A stretch of 64,000 nt of DNA from Gorsachius magnificus (lineage: Eukaryota; Chordata; Aves; Pelecaniformes; Ardeidae). Positions 35,344-48,000 of this stretch are shown one piece after another (within the stretch, counting starts at the first letter, position 1; every line of letters begins with the position of its first letter). Made by a program: the position numbers and the translations under genes. The stretch covers positions 79,752,765-79,816,764 of the forward strand of contig CM067081.1 in the NCBI GenBank assembly GCA_034008185.1, written 5' to 3'. The notes below the pieces were generated by a model. That model was not told the DNA's origin and did no database searches. It saw only the letters and a list, made by a program, of their open reading frames with translations.

Positions 35344-36610
35344 ACAGAATCACAGAATCACAGAATCGCAAGGGTTTGAAGGGACCTCGGGAGATCATCT
35401 AGTCCAACCCTCCTGCTAAAGCAGGTTCTCCTAGAGCATGTTACCAAGGGCTTCATCCAGGTGGGCCTTGAATATCTCCAGAGAAGGAGACTTCACAACC
35501 TCTCTGGGCAGCCTGTTCCTGTGCTCCATCACCCTCAGAGTAAAGAAGTTCCTCCTCATGTTCAGCTGAAACCTCTTATGTTTCAGTTTGTATCCATTGC
35601 CCCTTGTCCTGTCGCTGGACACCACTGCAAAGAGACTGGTTCCCTCCTCATGATTTCTGCCCTTAAGATATTTGTATGTGTTAATGAGGTCCCTTCTCAC
35701 TCTTCTCTTCTTCAGGATGAATGAGCCCAACTCCCTCAGCCTTTCCTTGTAGGGGAGATGCTCCAGTCCCTTTATCACCCTAGTTGCTCTCTTCTGGACT
35801 CTTTCTAGGAGTTCCTCATCTTTCCTGAACTGGGGAGCCCAGAACTGGACACAGTACTCCAGGTGGAGTCTCACCAGGGCAGAGTAGAGGGGGAGGATAA
35901 CCTCCCTCGACCTGCTGGCCACACTCCTCTTAATGCACCCCAGGATGCCATTGGCCTTCTTGGCAACAAGGGCACACTGCTGCCTCATGGTCAGCTTGTC
36001 ATCCACCAGGACTCCCAGGTCCCTCTCGGCAGAGCTGCTTTCCAGCAGGTCAGCCCCCAGTCTGTACTGGTGTATGGGGTTCAACCTCCCCAGGTGCAGC
36101 ACTCGGCACTTGCCCTTGTTGAATTTCATCATATTCCTCTCCACCCAACTCTCCAGCCTGTCCAGGTCCCGCTGAATGGCAAAGCAGCCTTCTAGCATAT
36201 CAGCCACTCCTCCCAGTTTTGTGTCATCAGCGAACTTGCTGAGGGTACACTCTGTCCCTTCCATCCAGGTCATTGATGAACAAGTTGAACAAGACTGGGA
36301 CGAGTACAGAGCCCTGGGGAACTCCACTAGCTACCGGCCTCCAACTGGACTCTGCCCCGCCGATCAGAACCCTCTGAGCCCTGTCGTTCAGCCCGTTCCC
36401 AATCCACCTCACTGTCCACTCATTCAACCCACACTTCTTGAGCTTCCCTATGAGGATGTTATGGGAGACAGTGTCTAAAGCCTTGCTGGAGTCAAGGTAG
36501 ACAACATCCACCGCTTTCCCCTCATCTGCCCAGCCGGTCATGCCATCATAGAAGGCTATCAGATTGGTCAGGCATGATTTCCCCTTGGTGAATCCGTGCT
36601 GGGTACTCAT
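35344..36610 (-). mobile_element. CR1 LINE, longest copy in the window
   Basis: The 3' tail at 35344 shows three tandem ACAGAATC octamers, then AAGGGACCTCGGGAGATCATC. The body of about 1.27 kb covers the whole C-terminal half of ORF2 and ends near 36610, in the segment encoding [15 protein letters not shown], which lies before the catalytic RT core. It is closely similar to nested copy B in its 3' UTR and C-terminus, so the two probably belong to the same subfamily (inference from reading both). Confidence 0.95.
35431..36610 (-). pseudogene. CR1 ORF2 reverse transcriptase with one frameshift
   Basis: From the truncation point the minus strand encodes [19 protein letters not shown], a [11 protein letters not shown] box (usually VDVVYLDFSKA; the catalytic Asp is kept) and [15 protein letters not shown]. 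Near 36264 one extra base shifts the frame; it continues at GTECTL with the catalytic FADD box (about 36223-36234) and runs open to 35431 at the C-terminus. Apart from that single shift the domain is continuous. The endonuclease and ORF1 are missing, so the copy cannot be autonomous. Confidence 0.9.
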
Positions 36611-37536
36611 AATTGCTAATACACATATAAAATAGCACTTTGGATAAGTGTCCCAAAACCCCAACAAATAATTTTTATTTGGTACCATAATGCGATATCT
36701 ACTTCCAGCTGTTTCGGCGATGAATACCATTGGTGAAGCATGCACGGGTTAATGCAAAGGATGGCACTGCAACATTGCAATTTCCCTCCTCTTGCAGTAC
36801 AGTCAGCAGCACTCTGAAAGTTAGTGCAGCAGCTGGCAGAAATGTCCAGTTGCAGCGGTGTTTTCAATGTAGTCAGTCAGTTCTGCAAACCTGATTGTTC
36901 AAATTCAGCAATAATTTCATTTTGATGTTGGGATTATTTTTTCTTTTTTCTTCTTCTCTTCCCCCCCCAGTCCTAAAGTTCTCCTAAAGGCTAACATTAA
37001 TCTAGAAACAGTTTACAAGTTCATATCTTCCATGTTCAGATTCTTACCCAGCCATGAACAATGCAGATGATTGATGTATCTTGAAGTGAAGAGCTTCTTT
37101 TGTCATTGTCACTTTCATTGGCCAGAAATGATTTCTAAGTGCAGTATATGAAAGGACTCTCAGCCTTCAAAGGAAAGTGTAGGAGGGGGTGAGAATGGTG
37201 TGACAGAAAAGTTTTTCCATGTAAAAATACCCTTCAAATTTTTGTCCTCTTTATGCCATTGCAATTTTGCTCATTTTCATCATCAATGAGAAGCAGAATT
37301 TTTAAAAGAAGTGATGAACACTGTTACCAACTTTAAGAAGTGATTAACAGGAGATATTCAGGGTGGAAATTCAGGGAAGTGGGGGAATGATGTTCAGGAG
37401 TAAGGTTTAATCACTGCTTCAAAAGATAGAAGCCATGCAATTAAGTGAATCTGCAGCTAAGCTCCTTTAACTGGTGAACACCTCTAAAAAAACCCACATT
37501 TAAATAATTTTCGTTTCATATAAGCCTTGCCTTGCC

Positions 37537-37614
37537 TTCCTCCTCTCCTCTCCTCTCCTCTCCTCTCCTCCTCCTCTCCTCTCCTCTCCTCTCCTCCCTC
37601 TCCTCTCCTCTCCT
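37537..37614. repeat. (CTCCT)n pentanucleotide microsatellite
   Basis: About 15 TCCTC/CTCCT units with small interruptions at about 37570 and 37597. A pyrimidine-only strand, like the array at 18 kb but with a different unit. Confidence 0.93.
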
Positions 37615-40600
37615 ATCAGGTGAAGTACTACTAAACTCACAGCCATGTAGTGATACTGATTAATTTTAAATCTTTCACTACACTGACATTCCTCTACAAA
37701 TATCTCCCAGACCTAAGCAAAGGAAGGTAAGAAAGCTAAGGTGAAGGTGGCAAAGGGCATATGTGCAGAGGAGGGTGTCGGAGAGCCGTCACTAGAGAGG
37801 TAGCACACAAGCCGAGTGAGAACTACCTGCTAAAGTGTTGAAGGTGAGGGGAAGAAAGACTAGAAGGTATGAGCAAAGCACCAGAGCAAAATAACAAATA
37901 CATCAGAGAAACAAAGATGTAGTATCGAAAAAGATACTCTTTTCACCAAACTAGAAAGCAGAGTAATATCTCAACCCTAAAAAGTAAAGTGAACATTTTC
38001 ATCAGTCCTTTGAATGCCACTTTTTATAAATAGACTTGGACTACATGGTTTCCCTGGCTACATAGGCTTCTTATCATTCAAGGGTATATGATGAAAATAT
38101 ATAGTGGATCATGATGACTATTCAATGAGAGCCACTAAACAGTAAAAATTTTGGAGGAAAGTCTCCAGAGCTTTTCATACAGTAAGGATTGTCTAATTTA
38201 TTTAAACTAATTTATTCTTAGGAGCCCTCTGAAAGCAGGTACTGAAGCCATTGTGTGATGCTGTCCGTTCAACTACATTGTCTGTTCTCATGTTTTTCTC
38301 AGTGTCCTTGTATCAGCAAGATTAATTAATACTGACAGTTAAAAAGCCTTGGTTTAACTTGTATAGATATATCTAGAGATCCATGGCTAACTTGAGTTCA
38401 TTTAAGATGTTGCTTGACAACCTGATCCTTTGAACTCAATCTGTACTTGATCTTGCACCTCTATGTTGCCATGGCTCCCAGATAAAATAATGTAACTATT
38501 TTACCCTAAAGGCACACCAACAACTAACATATTGCAAAGAGGTCTCCTTGGTTGTGCTTTCAGTTCTGGAATACTGATGCACAAACTCTCTTCATGCACA
38601 AGCATGCACATCATTAAGTTTCCTTTATAAACCTTCAGAATACCCTTTGGGAAAAAAAAAAAAAAAGGAAAAGGATATAACTTGAATCGCTAAAACTCCA
38701 TTAAAATGATTGTTATGATCTCTACCCTGTTAACCTTTATGATCTCATTTTCCACAGTTGCTGTTAAATCGCTTCCTGCAAAGTGCCAGAACAGGTGACA
38801 TTGACAATATGTTCTTCATTTTACCCATGATATCAATGGGTAAAAATGATTCTAATAAGTCTTCATCAATAATTATGTTTCCCTAAAAAAAATTTGCACC
38901 TCTTTTTCTGTAAGATATGAGAATGGTAAAGTGCAAACCACTGCCACACAGAATGAAGTGCTCTTTGGAATATCATAAAAAAATACAACATAAAATAAAA
39001 ATACATGTTATGTGTTAGGAATCTAGGAACATAAATGGATTCTTAAAGAAAGAAGTTTTTCTTCACAGAAAAAAAAGGAAATTTAAAGTGTAGCAGAAAA
39101 AACAGTTTTCTGTGAAAGGCTGGAGCTGCAGGAGGAGTTTGAAAGCTTTGCAATGTCATGTGGTACTTGTAAAGTCATGATTGCTACTTATAGAATATAC
39201 ATTTTAAATTATTTATCAAATGTTTACCCCACTAGCTTAGATTAAAGCTGTAGGGTATGTAGTCATGGTGGCAAACATTTACCAGCAATCACAATATTTT
39301 CAAAGATCTGTAGTGAAGCAACATGTTCATCTGAAGGTGGGTAAGAATTAATGTGGTACTAAGGGGTCATGTTGACTTGGTGAATTTTGTTTTTATTATG
39401 AAACATTTGGTTAGGTACTTATAGGGGAAAACAGGATGAAATAAATCTGGCTGGATTTTTTTTTTTTTAATTAAAGGAAATATTTTAACAAAATTATTTT
39501 TTTTTTCTGGGCTTTTCCTTTCCCTTTTTCGTCCTTTTGCCTTATCCTCCCTCTTTTTTATCGAGGGATTTGTTTTTAAGATTATGCAAATTTGGACTTT
39601 TTTTCCTTCTCTTTCCTTTTTGAGAGAAACCTTAACATATTTTAATGAAAACTTTATTTTTTGACAAAAAAGCTGTCTTACATTAATGGAAAATATGAGA
39701 ATAATTTTGCTGGTAAGTCAGCATTGCCATTCCCCTGTTTTCTGTAAGGCACTGCTCTTGTCTAGGCCCTGAAAGCATCATTACAAGTTAAAAGAAGGAT
39801 GTACGCCTGGTGCCTACAATCAGGGATATAAATCCATATATGAACTCATAAGTAGAAGCGGATCATTTTTCAAATACTAAGTACTCCCAGCTATCTGTGA
39901 CTTAACTCTGAGAGCTAGATACCATATGTTTTTCCACCAGATATAACATTTTTTTGTGATGCAGCATTGCTTAAAAAGACATTTCTCAGCTGGTTTAGAT
40001 TTTTCTTCTCCAAGGAATATAAAGTTTTGTCTGAGCTAAAGGGTGAGGGTTCTTTTGAGATATTTATTACTGCTCTGTGAGTATTCCTTGCCCTCTGCTC
40101 CTTACTTTTAGAAGCAGATTGTGGAGCCTGCCCTTTTATAAAAGTCTTTGAAGCATACATTATTTCAGTGTTCAAGACACGTTATCATTTCAGTCAACAT
40201 TTCAGTAGGGCACTCCGTTACTGCCAGAGCACAGATAGGTCCCATTCAGCTCTGTGTTAGATAACAGATCCTTGAATGAGATTACAGAAGCAGAGCAACA
40301 CCATATAGCTAAGAAATCAGTCTCTATCATATGTAGCACTTTTACCACATCCATATCTTTGAATTTATAGGGTGTGCAATGACCTCTCACATAAAAGGTA
40401 CAAGATAACAAACAGCTGTATTTTTCATCCTGGAGAAGTTCATCAGATAAAGTACTGATTACCAATGATGTGAAAGAAGGGACTGTGGGGTAAGTTTTTT
40501 CTTGGTTTTCTGATGGTTTTTCCTTGTGTTGGAATGCAAGTCTTTTGGCTATAATACTGAAACAATAAAGATGAAGTTCCTAATTGAACTGTAACTATTC

Positions 40601-41293
40601 TGTATTACTATGATACATCTGATCTTGTAAAGAACTTCTGAAATTCAGTTCTTTATCAGTCTGTGTGATTTCCTTGGATCCATTTCATTCTAATTTTCAT
40701 TTTTTTGGCTGTTGACACTGTTTAAAACAATTTATTATGGATATTCTACTGCCCACATCAATACTGATATACTTAGCATTAATCTTCCATGTTGCGTTGC
40801 AAGAGCTCTGACTCTCCTGCCTCCTCATCACAAGCTTGATTGCCATCAATCAATCCATCATGACATACCACTTATATTTTTCTATTAATTCAGGCATGAT
40901 GCAAGGGATTCCTTTCTTATAAATGCAGTAGTAGGAACTCCGGAACTGCCAACCCTGGTGCCACATTTTCCCCAAAAGGAAAGATCCTTTCCCAACCCAG
41001 CCATAAAGGCTTATAAACAAATACACTAGATAAAATTGTAGGTTTATGTTTTTATTTTTATTTATTTATTTTTAATAAAAAAACCCTGCAGGCCCTGTTC
41101 TATCTGGGACAGCCAGAAATGGCAGCTCTGTCATGTGGGTAATCAGTAACTTGAGATGGGCCTCTTCCTTCAGCCTGAAAGTCAGTCTTGTGGCTTCTAG
41201 TCCTTTTAACCATCCCCTGCCCTTCCTCCTTCTCTGTTTCTTTTTCCAGGAGTAAATCAGTTTTGGATGCATTCTCCAACAAACCTGTATTTC

Positions 41294-41320
41294 GGGGGGC
41301 GGGGGGGGGGAGGGAGGGGG
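41294..41320 (+). repeat. G-rich run, G-quadruplex candidate
   Basis: GGGGGG, C, ten G, A, GGG, A, GGGGG in 26 bases: at least four G3+ runs with one-base loops on the + strand. This matches the sequence rule for a stable intramolecular G-quadruplex. No gene start is recognised next to it. Confidence 0.85.
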
Positions 41321-44300
41321 TGCGCTTTGTTGTCCCTCTGCCTCCCCATTATCAAAGCAGGCAGCTCCAGGGATCTCTGGCCCATTCCCCTTCCCAAGCT
41401 TTTGGCTTTATCTGTGTCACCCCTCATGTGTTTAAAGTGAGACCCCATGTGACAGAGCAGAGGAATGGGAAGGAGGGAAGGGAAGGAGATGGCAGCTTTG
41501 AAGGTAACAGGGTTATTCTGGTTTGCCCTACCAACTGCTTGTAAAAGATACCAGCTGATGTCTCTGACCCTCTCCCATGCCTGTGCCTGTCTGCCACCTC
41601 CTCAGTGGAGGAGGAATACTTTGCAACAGATCTTTCATTGGCTACGTATCGCCTACAGACTGGAGAAAAACCAAAATATTTCTCACTGGCAGGGTCTTAA
41701 ACTACTGGAGGTTGGAGTTTTCCTATCACAAGGAGAAGTCTGGCAGAAGGTAGCCAAGTTCCATTATTCCTTGTAATCACACTCCAAGAATTGGTGACCT
41801 ACTGTACTTTTCTATATATTCTGGGGGCTATTTGTGTTGTTTTACAAAACTTTGATCCTATGTTTGAAGGGAGATCAACCAAATCAACCAAAGTATGAAA
41901 GAAACCTGGAAATGAGGACAGGGAAAGTAGGAAGTGGATTAAATAAAACCAAGAGGGAATAAAGAAAGAGTGCTTGCTGAGGAAGACAGCAAAATGCTTC
42001 CTGAAATAGAAGAGTTTAAAATGCCAGCTGTAATTTCTTCCCAAAGGAACAAAATTAATTCAGAGAGTAAAGGAGGCAACCCCAGACCTGTGGTGGGTCA
42101 GAAACCCTATACAGCATCTAGGGGTTGTGTTTATCTCCCCTTTTCTCAAAAGGACAAAAGGACAATGTGGAATAGAATCTGTGAGAATTTGAACTTTAAT
42201 TACTAATTGTTTCTTATTTCAGTGGGATGCACTCAGACCCTGGGACGACTGTGTTGTGACAGTCATAATTGTACCGGTGGTAAGCTTAACATTGGGGGGG
42301 AACTGAGTTCTCTGATAAAAGATGCTAAAAAGAGAAAAATCATTTTCCAGCTGTCTGAGGGGAGACTGTTACCCACTGAATGTAAATTTTATTGTAAATT
42401 TGATCTTAGTGGGAACAATGTGCTTGTATGACAAACCAAGGAAGCAGCAAGCAGGATTTAACAGATACAGAATATTAAGACACCTTGTTTTGAATAAATG
42501 GAGTCATGGAGCTTTATCTTCCAGTTGCATTGTTTGTCACTGGAAGTGCTCAAACTAAACAACTGAGTGCACAACAGCTACTAGGAATTGGTATGCACAA
42601 GGTGCTAGTTTACATATAAAATCAGAGCAAAATGAGAAGAGTTTAAAAAAACAGACTTGAATGGTAGCCTAGAAATGGATGGCTGACTGCAGATGGGAGA
42701 GTATGCTGAAACAGAATGCTTGGATATTGCTAGTGTTTCCAATACTTTTGTCCTATTTAAACACCTGTGTCATCTGTTTGCTGAACAGTAGGGGATGCCT
42801 GTGATGTTGCAGCTCAGATTTCCAGTGGATACAAAAACTCATGAAGTGTAAGATGAGTCTAAGTGAGCTAGAGCTTGATTATATTCAGAGAATAATTAAT
42901 GTATTTACCCACATATGTACTTCTGAAATGATGCTGCCAGTCAGCAAGCAAACAAACTCTCAGTGAGGAATTGCAGCCCACCAGATCCTTCTGCCTCTGG
43001 AGCTGAAGCTAACCAGAGGTCACTGCAGACACATGACTTTTCTGTATTGCCACATTTCCTTCTAACTGGAAAATCAGTTGCTTTTTTACAAAAAGCTGGT
43101 AAAAATCTCCAAATCAGAACACAGGTATTTCTAATAGTGAAGACCCGTTTGAATGATAAAAAAAAAAAAAAGAATTAGTGCCGTGTGGTGTTGCCTGCCA
43201 TAGTTCTAACTGGGAAGAAGATGGTCTAACATCAGGAGTTAGTAACTGCTATGAATAATAGTTGCATTAACACCATGGTGGCTCCATGTCTATCACTCTA
43301 TTATTAAAAAAATTAAGTGACAAAAACCTGGGTTTAGTATTGCTCAAAATAAAACATAACATATTTTGATTTCCCTCCTGCGGATATTCTATTCTGAATG
43401 CAAAATGTGTGTTTTCTGGGGGCATTGGTTTTTTGTTTGTTTGTTTGTTGCTGTTTTTTTTCAGTCAAGAGAGCACCCATCTGCAATGAATATGATTTTT
43501 GCATTTTTGCTTGGATTGCAAATTAGAAAACTCAGATTTTGAGATGTCTGACAGCTTTTCCATACAATCCACAGCTCTGTCTCCTTGCTTATCTCACATG
43601 GCAAATTAATACTGAATCCTTTAATAGATGTATGTAATTCAAATAACCTTCATGTGAGAATCTTCCTTTAATCATGTCAGATATACATGATCTTACCAAA
43701 CTATTTGGTAGGATACAGTATGCTAAATTACAATAAAAACTCAAAGAATGCTTCTGATTAATGAATATTGACTGCAAATTTGTGGAAACTAATTTAAAAA
43801 CACTGATTAAATCTTTCTTATAAATTGTTAAATAGATTTTAATGTCGGTGTGCATAGATATGCTCATCTAATAATGGTAACACAATAGCACATACAATAT
43901 AATCTTTACAAGACAGAAAAAGTGTCCCAGAATCCTGTGGATTTTTTGAGCCAGATACAGTAAAAATTCAAGGAAGAGGTTGTTGTATCACATTTGTAGC
44001 TCTCACTTTTCACTGTTCTTTCTTGCTTTCTGTGCTTATCTAATATTTTTTCTAGGATAGCAGCTCTGGTTTTGTCTCTACAGCAGTCAAAGAAAGTTAT
44101 AAGGAGGTTGCCTTATTTGAAGGAAATTATGAATATAAAACTGTATGTACATTGACTGTATTGCTTTAATGTTGAGTTATTCTTTTGGTAATATTTGTAC
44201 ACATTTTGGAGGGTTGGTAAGAAGATAAAACTCCATTCAAAAATCAGTTTTAATTTTGGTAATTTTACAGAACACAAAGTCAGTCATACAACTCAAGAAA

Positions 44301-44694
44301 CAAGAGGTGTACCAAGGCAACTATACAGTGATAGACTTTTCCTGTTTGACAAGTTTCCCTGTTGAAGAGAGGGGACCAAATACCAAAGAGAGATTTAGGC
44401 ACTGAAAAGTCAGTTAATTTCCATTTAATCATAATTTCATCAATTTCAGTCCATGGAATTTTAGTATTGAAATGCCTTCAGGGATGTAGGTGAAAAAGAC
44501 TCAGCATATTTAATATCTACATTCAGCCACACAGATTAACACCTATAAAATGTCTCTGGGATAAACTTACTCAACTGCAAAGGAGTCATAATTTTGCTTT
44601 ACAGCATTACTATTGAAGTTGCTTATCTTAATTAAACAGAAAACTTCATTAAGTCATAGATTTTTATTTTGATCATATATGATTGAGTGATGTT

Positions 44695-45005
44695 ATCACA
44701 GAATCACAGAATGGTTGAGATGGGAAGGGACCTCCTAGAAGTCATCTGGTCCAACCCTTTTCTCAAGCAGGGCCACCTAGAGCCTGTTGCTCAGGACCAT
44801 GTCCAGATGGCATTTGAATATCTCCAAGGATGGAGACTCCACATCCTTCCTGGACAACCTGTGCCAGTGCTCAGTCACCCTCACAGTAAAAAAAGTGTTT
44901 TCTGATTCTCAGAAAGAGCCTCCTGTGTTTCAGTTTGTGCCCATCACCTCTGATCCTGTCACTGGGCACCACTGAAAAGACCCTGGCTCCTATCTGCCTT
45001 TACAC
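44695..45005 (-). mobile_element. CR1 LINE 3' fragment
   Basis: The tail near 44695 reads TATCACAGAATCACAGAATGG, followed by the 3' UTR (GATGGGAAGGGACCTCC, then GTCATCTGGTCCAACCC) and the last part of ORF2 (equivalent of DRxRG). The truncation point near 45005 is approximate. Reading frames are broken. No duplication was identified. Confidence 0.88.
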
Positions 45006-48000
45006 ATATATTCTTACCTACATAAATGTATATTTAATGACACATATATGCCTACAATTATTATTCTCAGATTTATGCCTCTTGCTACCTGTCTTGTTTG
45101 GCGTATCACTGTAATTGATACAATTGTTTTAACTGGCTATTTTAGAGATTTTGGTATAGCAAGTATAAATGAAAACCAGTCCTGATTTTATTCTTATATG
45201 CTTAATGTTTCCCATTTTCTCTAAGTAATTTTTCCCAGTATAGTATTAATTCTGGTTCTGAAAATATGCCCTGGAATTTGAGTTGTTTTCCCCCAAATGA
45301 AAGAGATATATACTTCTATTCCAGAGTTCAGTTTATCTAAATAGGTGCCAGCTGAAGTAATGCATCACCTCTACTCTAGGACCTCTGGTTGGTTCCTGGA
45401 TAAGAAAGAACAATTCAAGCTGGGTTGTTTAATGTAGCTTCTGTATTCCCTGTATAGACAGTGGAATGAGAGTCAGGTGCCCCTACAGGACTGCACATAA
45501 ATTCTTTCCCTTCCTTGAGATATCAAAACTGTAAAATATTTTTTACCACTAGATCCAATCTGTGTGTATTTTTTCTTTTTGTTCATGTAACAGTAAGAGT
45601 TTGATTCCTGCTAGGAAATAACCGTAGCTGTTTTTTTCTGCATCTTGTCATGTCCTGATCCGTATAGGCATTTGTACCTCTGTTTATCATAACGGTTCTT
45701 TTGTCCATGTTGGATTTTGTGGAGCAAACTGTTAGCTGAAACACGCACAGCTGAATTTCCATACAGTGTCAATTTATACTTACATCTTTTTCATAAGCAT
45801 CACTTATCCCAGGGATTAATTTGTATATTGCACTTTATGACCCTAAGACATTTGTTCTAAATTTGCCCTTCAGTTTTCTCTTCTACTTTTCAATGGTCAT
45901 GCATTTAGAAGAAAGAACTGTAGCACATAGTAAATAGCAACAGCTGCAATGGCAACAGCAGCAGCAACAATACAATTTTACTAGCCATGTCTATAATAAT
46001 ATATAAGATTGACACAGATGTGTTACTTGCAAAGTGCCAGCTGCTGGCACTTCTTTTCTTGTTGACTATAAACAAACAAAAAAGAAATAAAACAGATTAT
46101 TTCTGTGACACGCCACTTACTTGATAGATATTTTAGCAAACATAAGGGCACACTTCATAGCTGAATATATTTTATCCTTGGATATATTCAATTTGTATTC
46201 ATTTTGGAATTTACTCTGTTAATTAGAAAATGTTATAAGATTAATAAGTAGTCTTTGCTAATGTATGCAATGGACGGTAAACTTCAGTTGATGTTTTTTC
46301 CCAAAGAGGCATTAGAGATTAGTTCATACAAATCATAGTGAGCATTATATCCTGTCTTTCAAAGCTGGTCTTTATCTCTATGTTGCTTTATAATCTCTGA
46401 ATCATTTCTAAAATCCCTGCCAGAAAAGCTAGCAAAACCCCAGCAAACCCTACCCTACCAGCATAAAATGATACATTGCAATTTCAAACACTTTTATAGA
46501 AGAATTGATTTTCAAGGAATCCTTTGTAGATGTAAAATGAGATAGCTTAGAAACACACAGAGAATACTACAGCTTGTGAAAAGACCCTTATTTGTTAAGA
46601 AAATGTAGCGTTAACTACTTGGTATCAACAGGCAGTCTATTTTTCTGGTTTCCAGGTGATTAGGCTGAGCCTTGGTGTGTGCTCCAACCCCAGCCTACAT
46701 CATTTTTGAGATGCATGATGATGGTCCAGAAGGGCAAGGTCCTCTCTGCAGCTGAACAAGATCACAGTGCCCAAACGCCGGCTGACAAGAAAGAAGGTCA
46801 GCCAGCATCCTCTTTGTGGTCACCCAGAGCATGGTTCACTGTAGTGCAGTGTCAGGGTGGCGTCCAGATATGTGGTTAGTGAACAGATTCTTCCTCACTT
46901 GGGCAGGTCTCCTGATCAGATCACTCAGATATGAAAAGAGACTACTAAGGTCAAGCATTTATTGATGCTGGAAGGTGAAGCATCTACTACACCTTGTATC
47001 CCAAATAATTTTACTACTGACTTACAGAACTAATCACTCTTCCTTCTGTACTGACCTTTCCCCCACTGAAATTTAGAGGAAAATACTCCAAGATGATGCA
47101 GAATACCTGGATGCTCTTAACATATAATCTGTGGCCAAGGACATTAATACATCCAGAGCTGCTCAAGATCTTATCGCACCTCTAGTGTAGCTGCAGGAGA
47201 AAGAATGAAATTTCATCATCCACCCTCTTACTTTTGCTATGGCCAGAAGGAACAGGTCAGATTTTAGGTAGACCTGAAATCTTCTCACGTGTCAGTCATA
47301 GTTCAGTCACTTTAGTTGATAACGACATTTTCTTTGGCTGCCACTGTTGGAAAAAAATTACAACTTTTCTAGATCTTTATAAACATAGAAGATCATCAGG
47401 TCCCTCTGCTACTTGTAAAATATCTAAAGATTTCCTCTGACTTTTTTTTTTAAACTGAAAAATATTATCTGAACTTATCCTTTCCCACCAAACATGTTAA
47501 TTTCAATATATAGACATCATTCAGATTTAAAAAAACAATAATGGAAATATCGACATGCAGACACTTAAGTATAGGTTTCATAGATAATATGAATCCCAAC
47601 TGGCAGGTCAGCTTCTTCAGAAAATAAAATATATAGATATGTCCATTTGTACTCTCGCTCAAAGCTTTGCTAAAGTTGTTACTGCTGAGAGAGTGTCTAA
47701 AGGGCATCTCAAGAACTATGAGTATTGCACGATTCAGAATTAAAGTTTAGATTAATTTTTCTATTTTAAAAAGATGTAGTAATATTTTGAATTGTTGCAA
47801 TACATATCTTGCACAAAATTATGGAAACCATAGGATTTAAGCTGCAGAAAATGCACGAGCTTTTTATTTTAAAATCTCATTTGAAGGGAAAAAATCTGAA
47901 GGAGTCTTAAGAAAATAAATTCAGCCAAAAAATTATTTTCTGCATAACTTAAATTCATCTTTGATCTTTTAAATGCTTTGATAACATGGAGTTAACTCAG

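Larger units (their letters stand above)
36611..44694. other. AT-rich intergenic DNA, no gene recognised
   Basis: About 8 kb without an identifiable exon, RNA gene or transposon, apart from the simple repeats listed. The first 280 bases beside the CR1 (about 36611-36890) are less AT-rich and contain several CpG sites, but no family was recognised. Confidence 0.5.
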
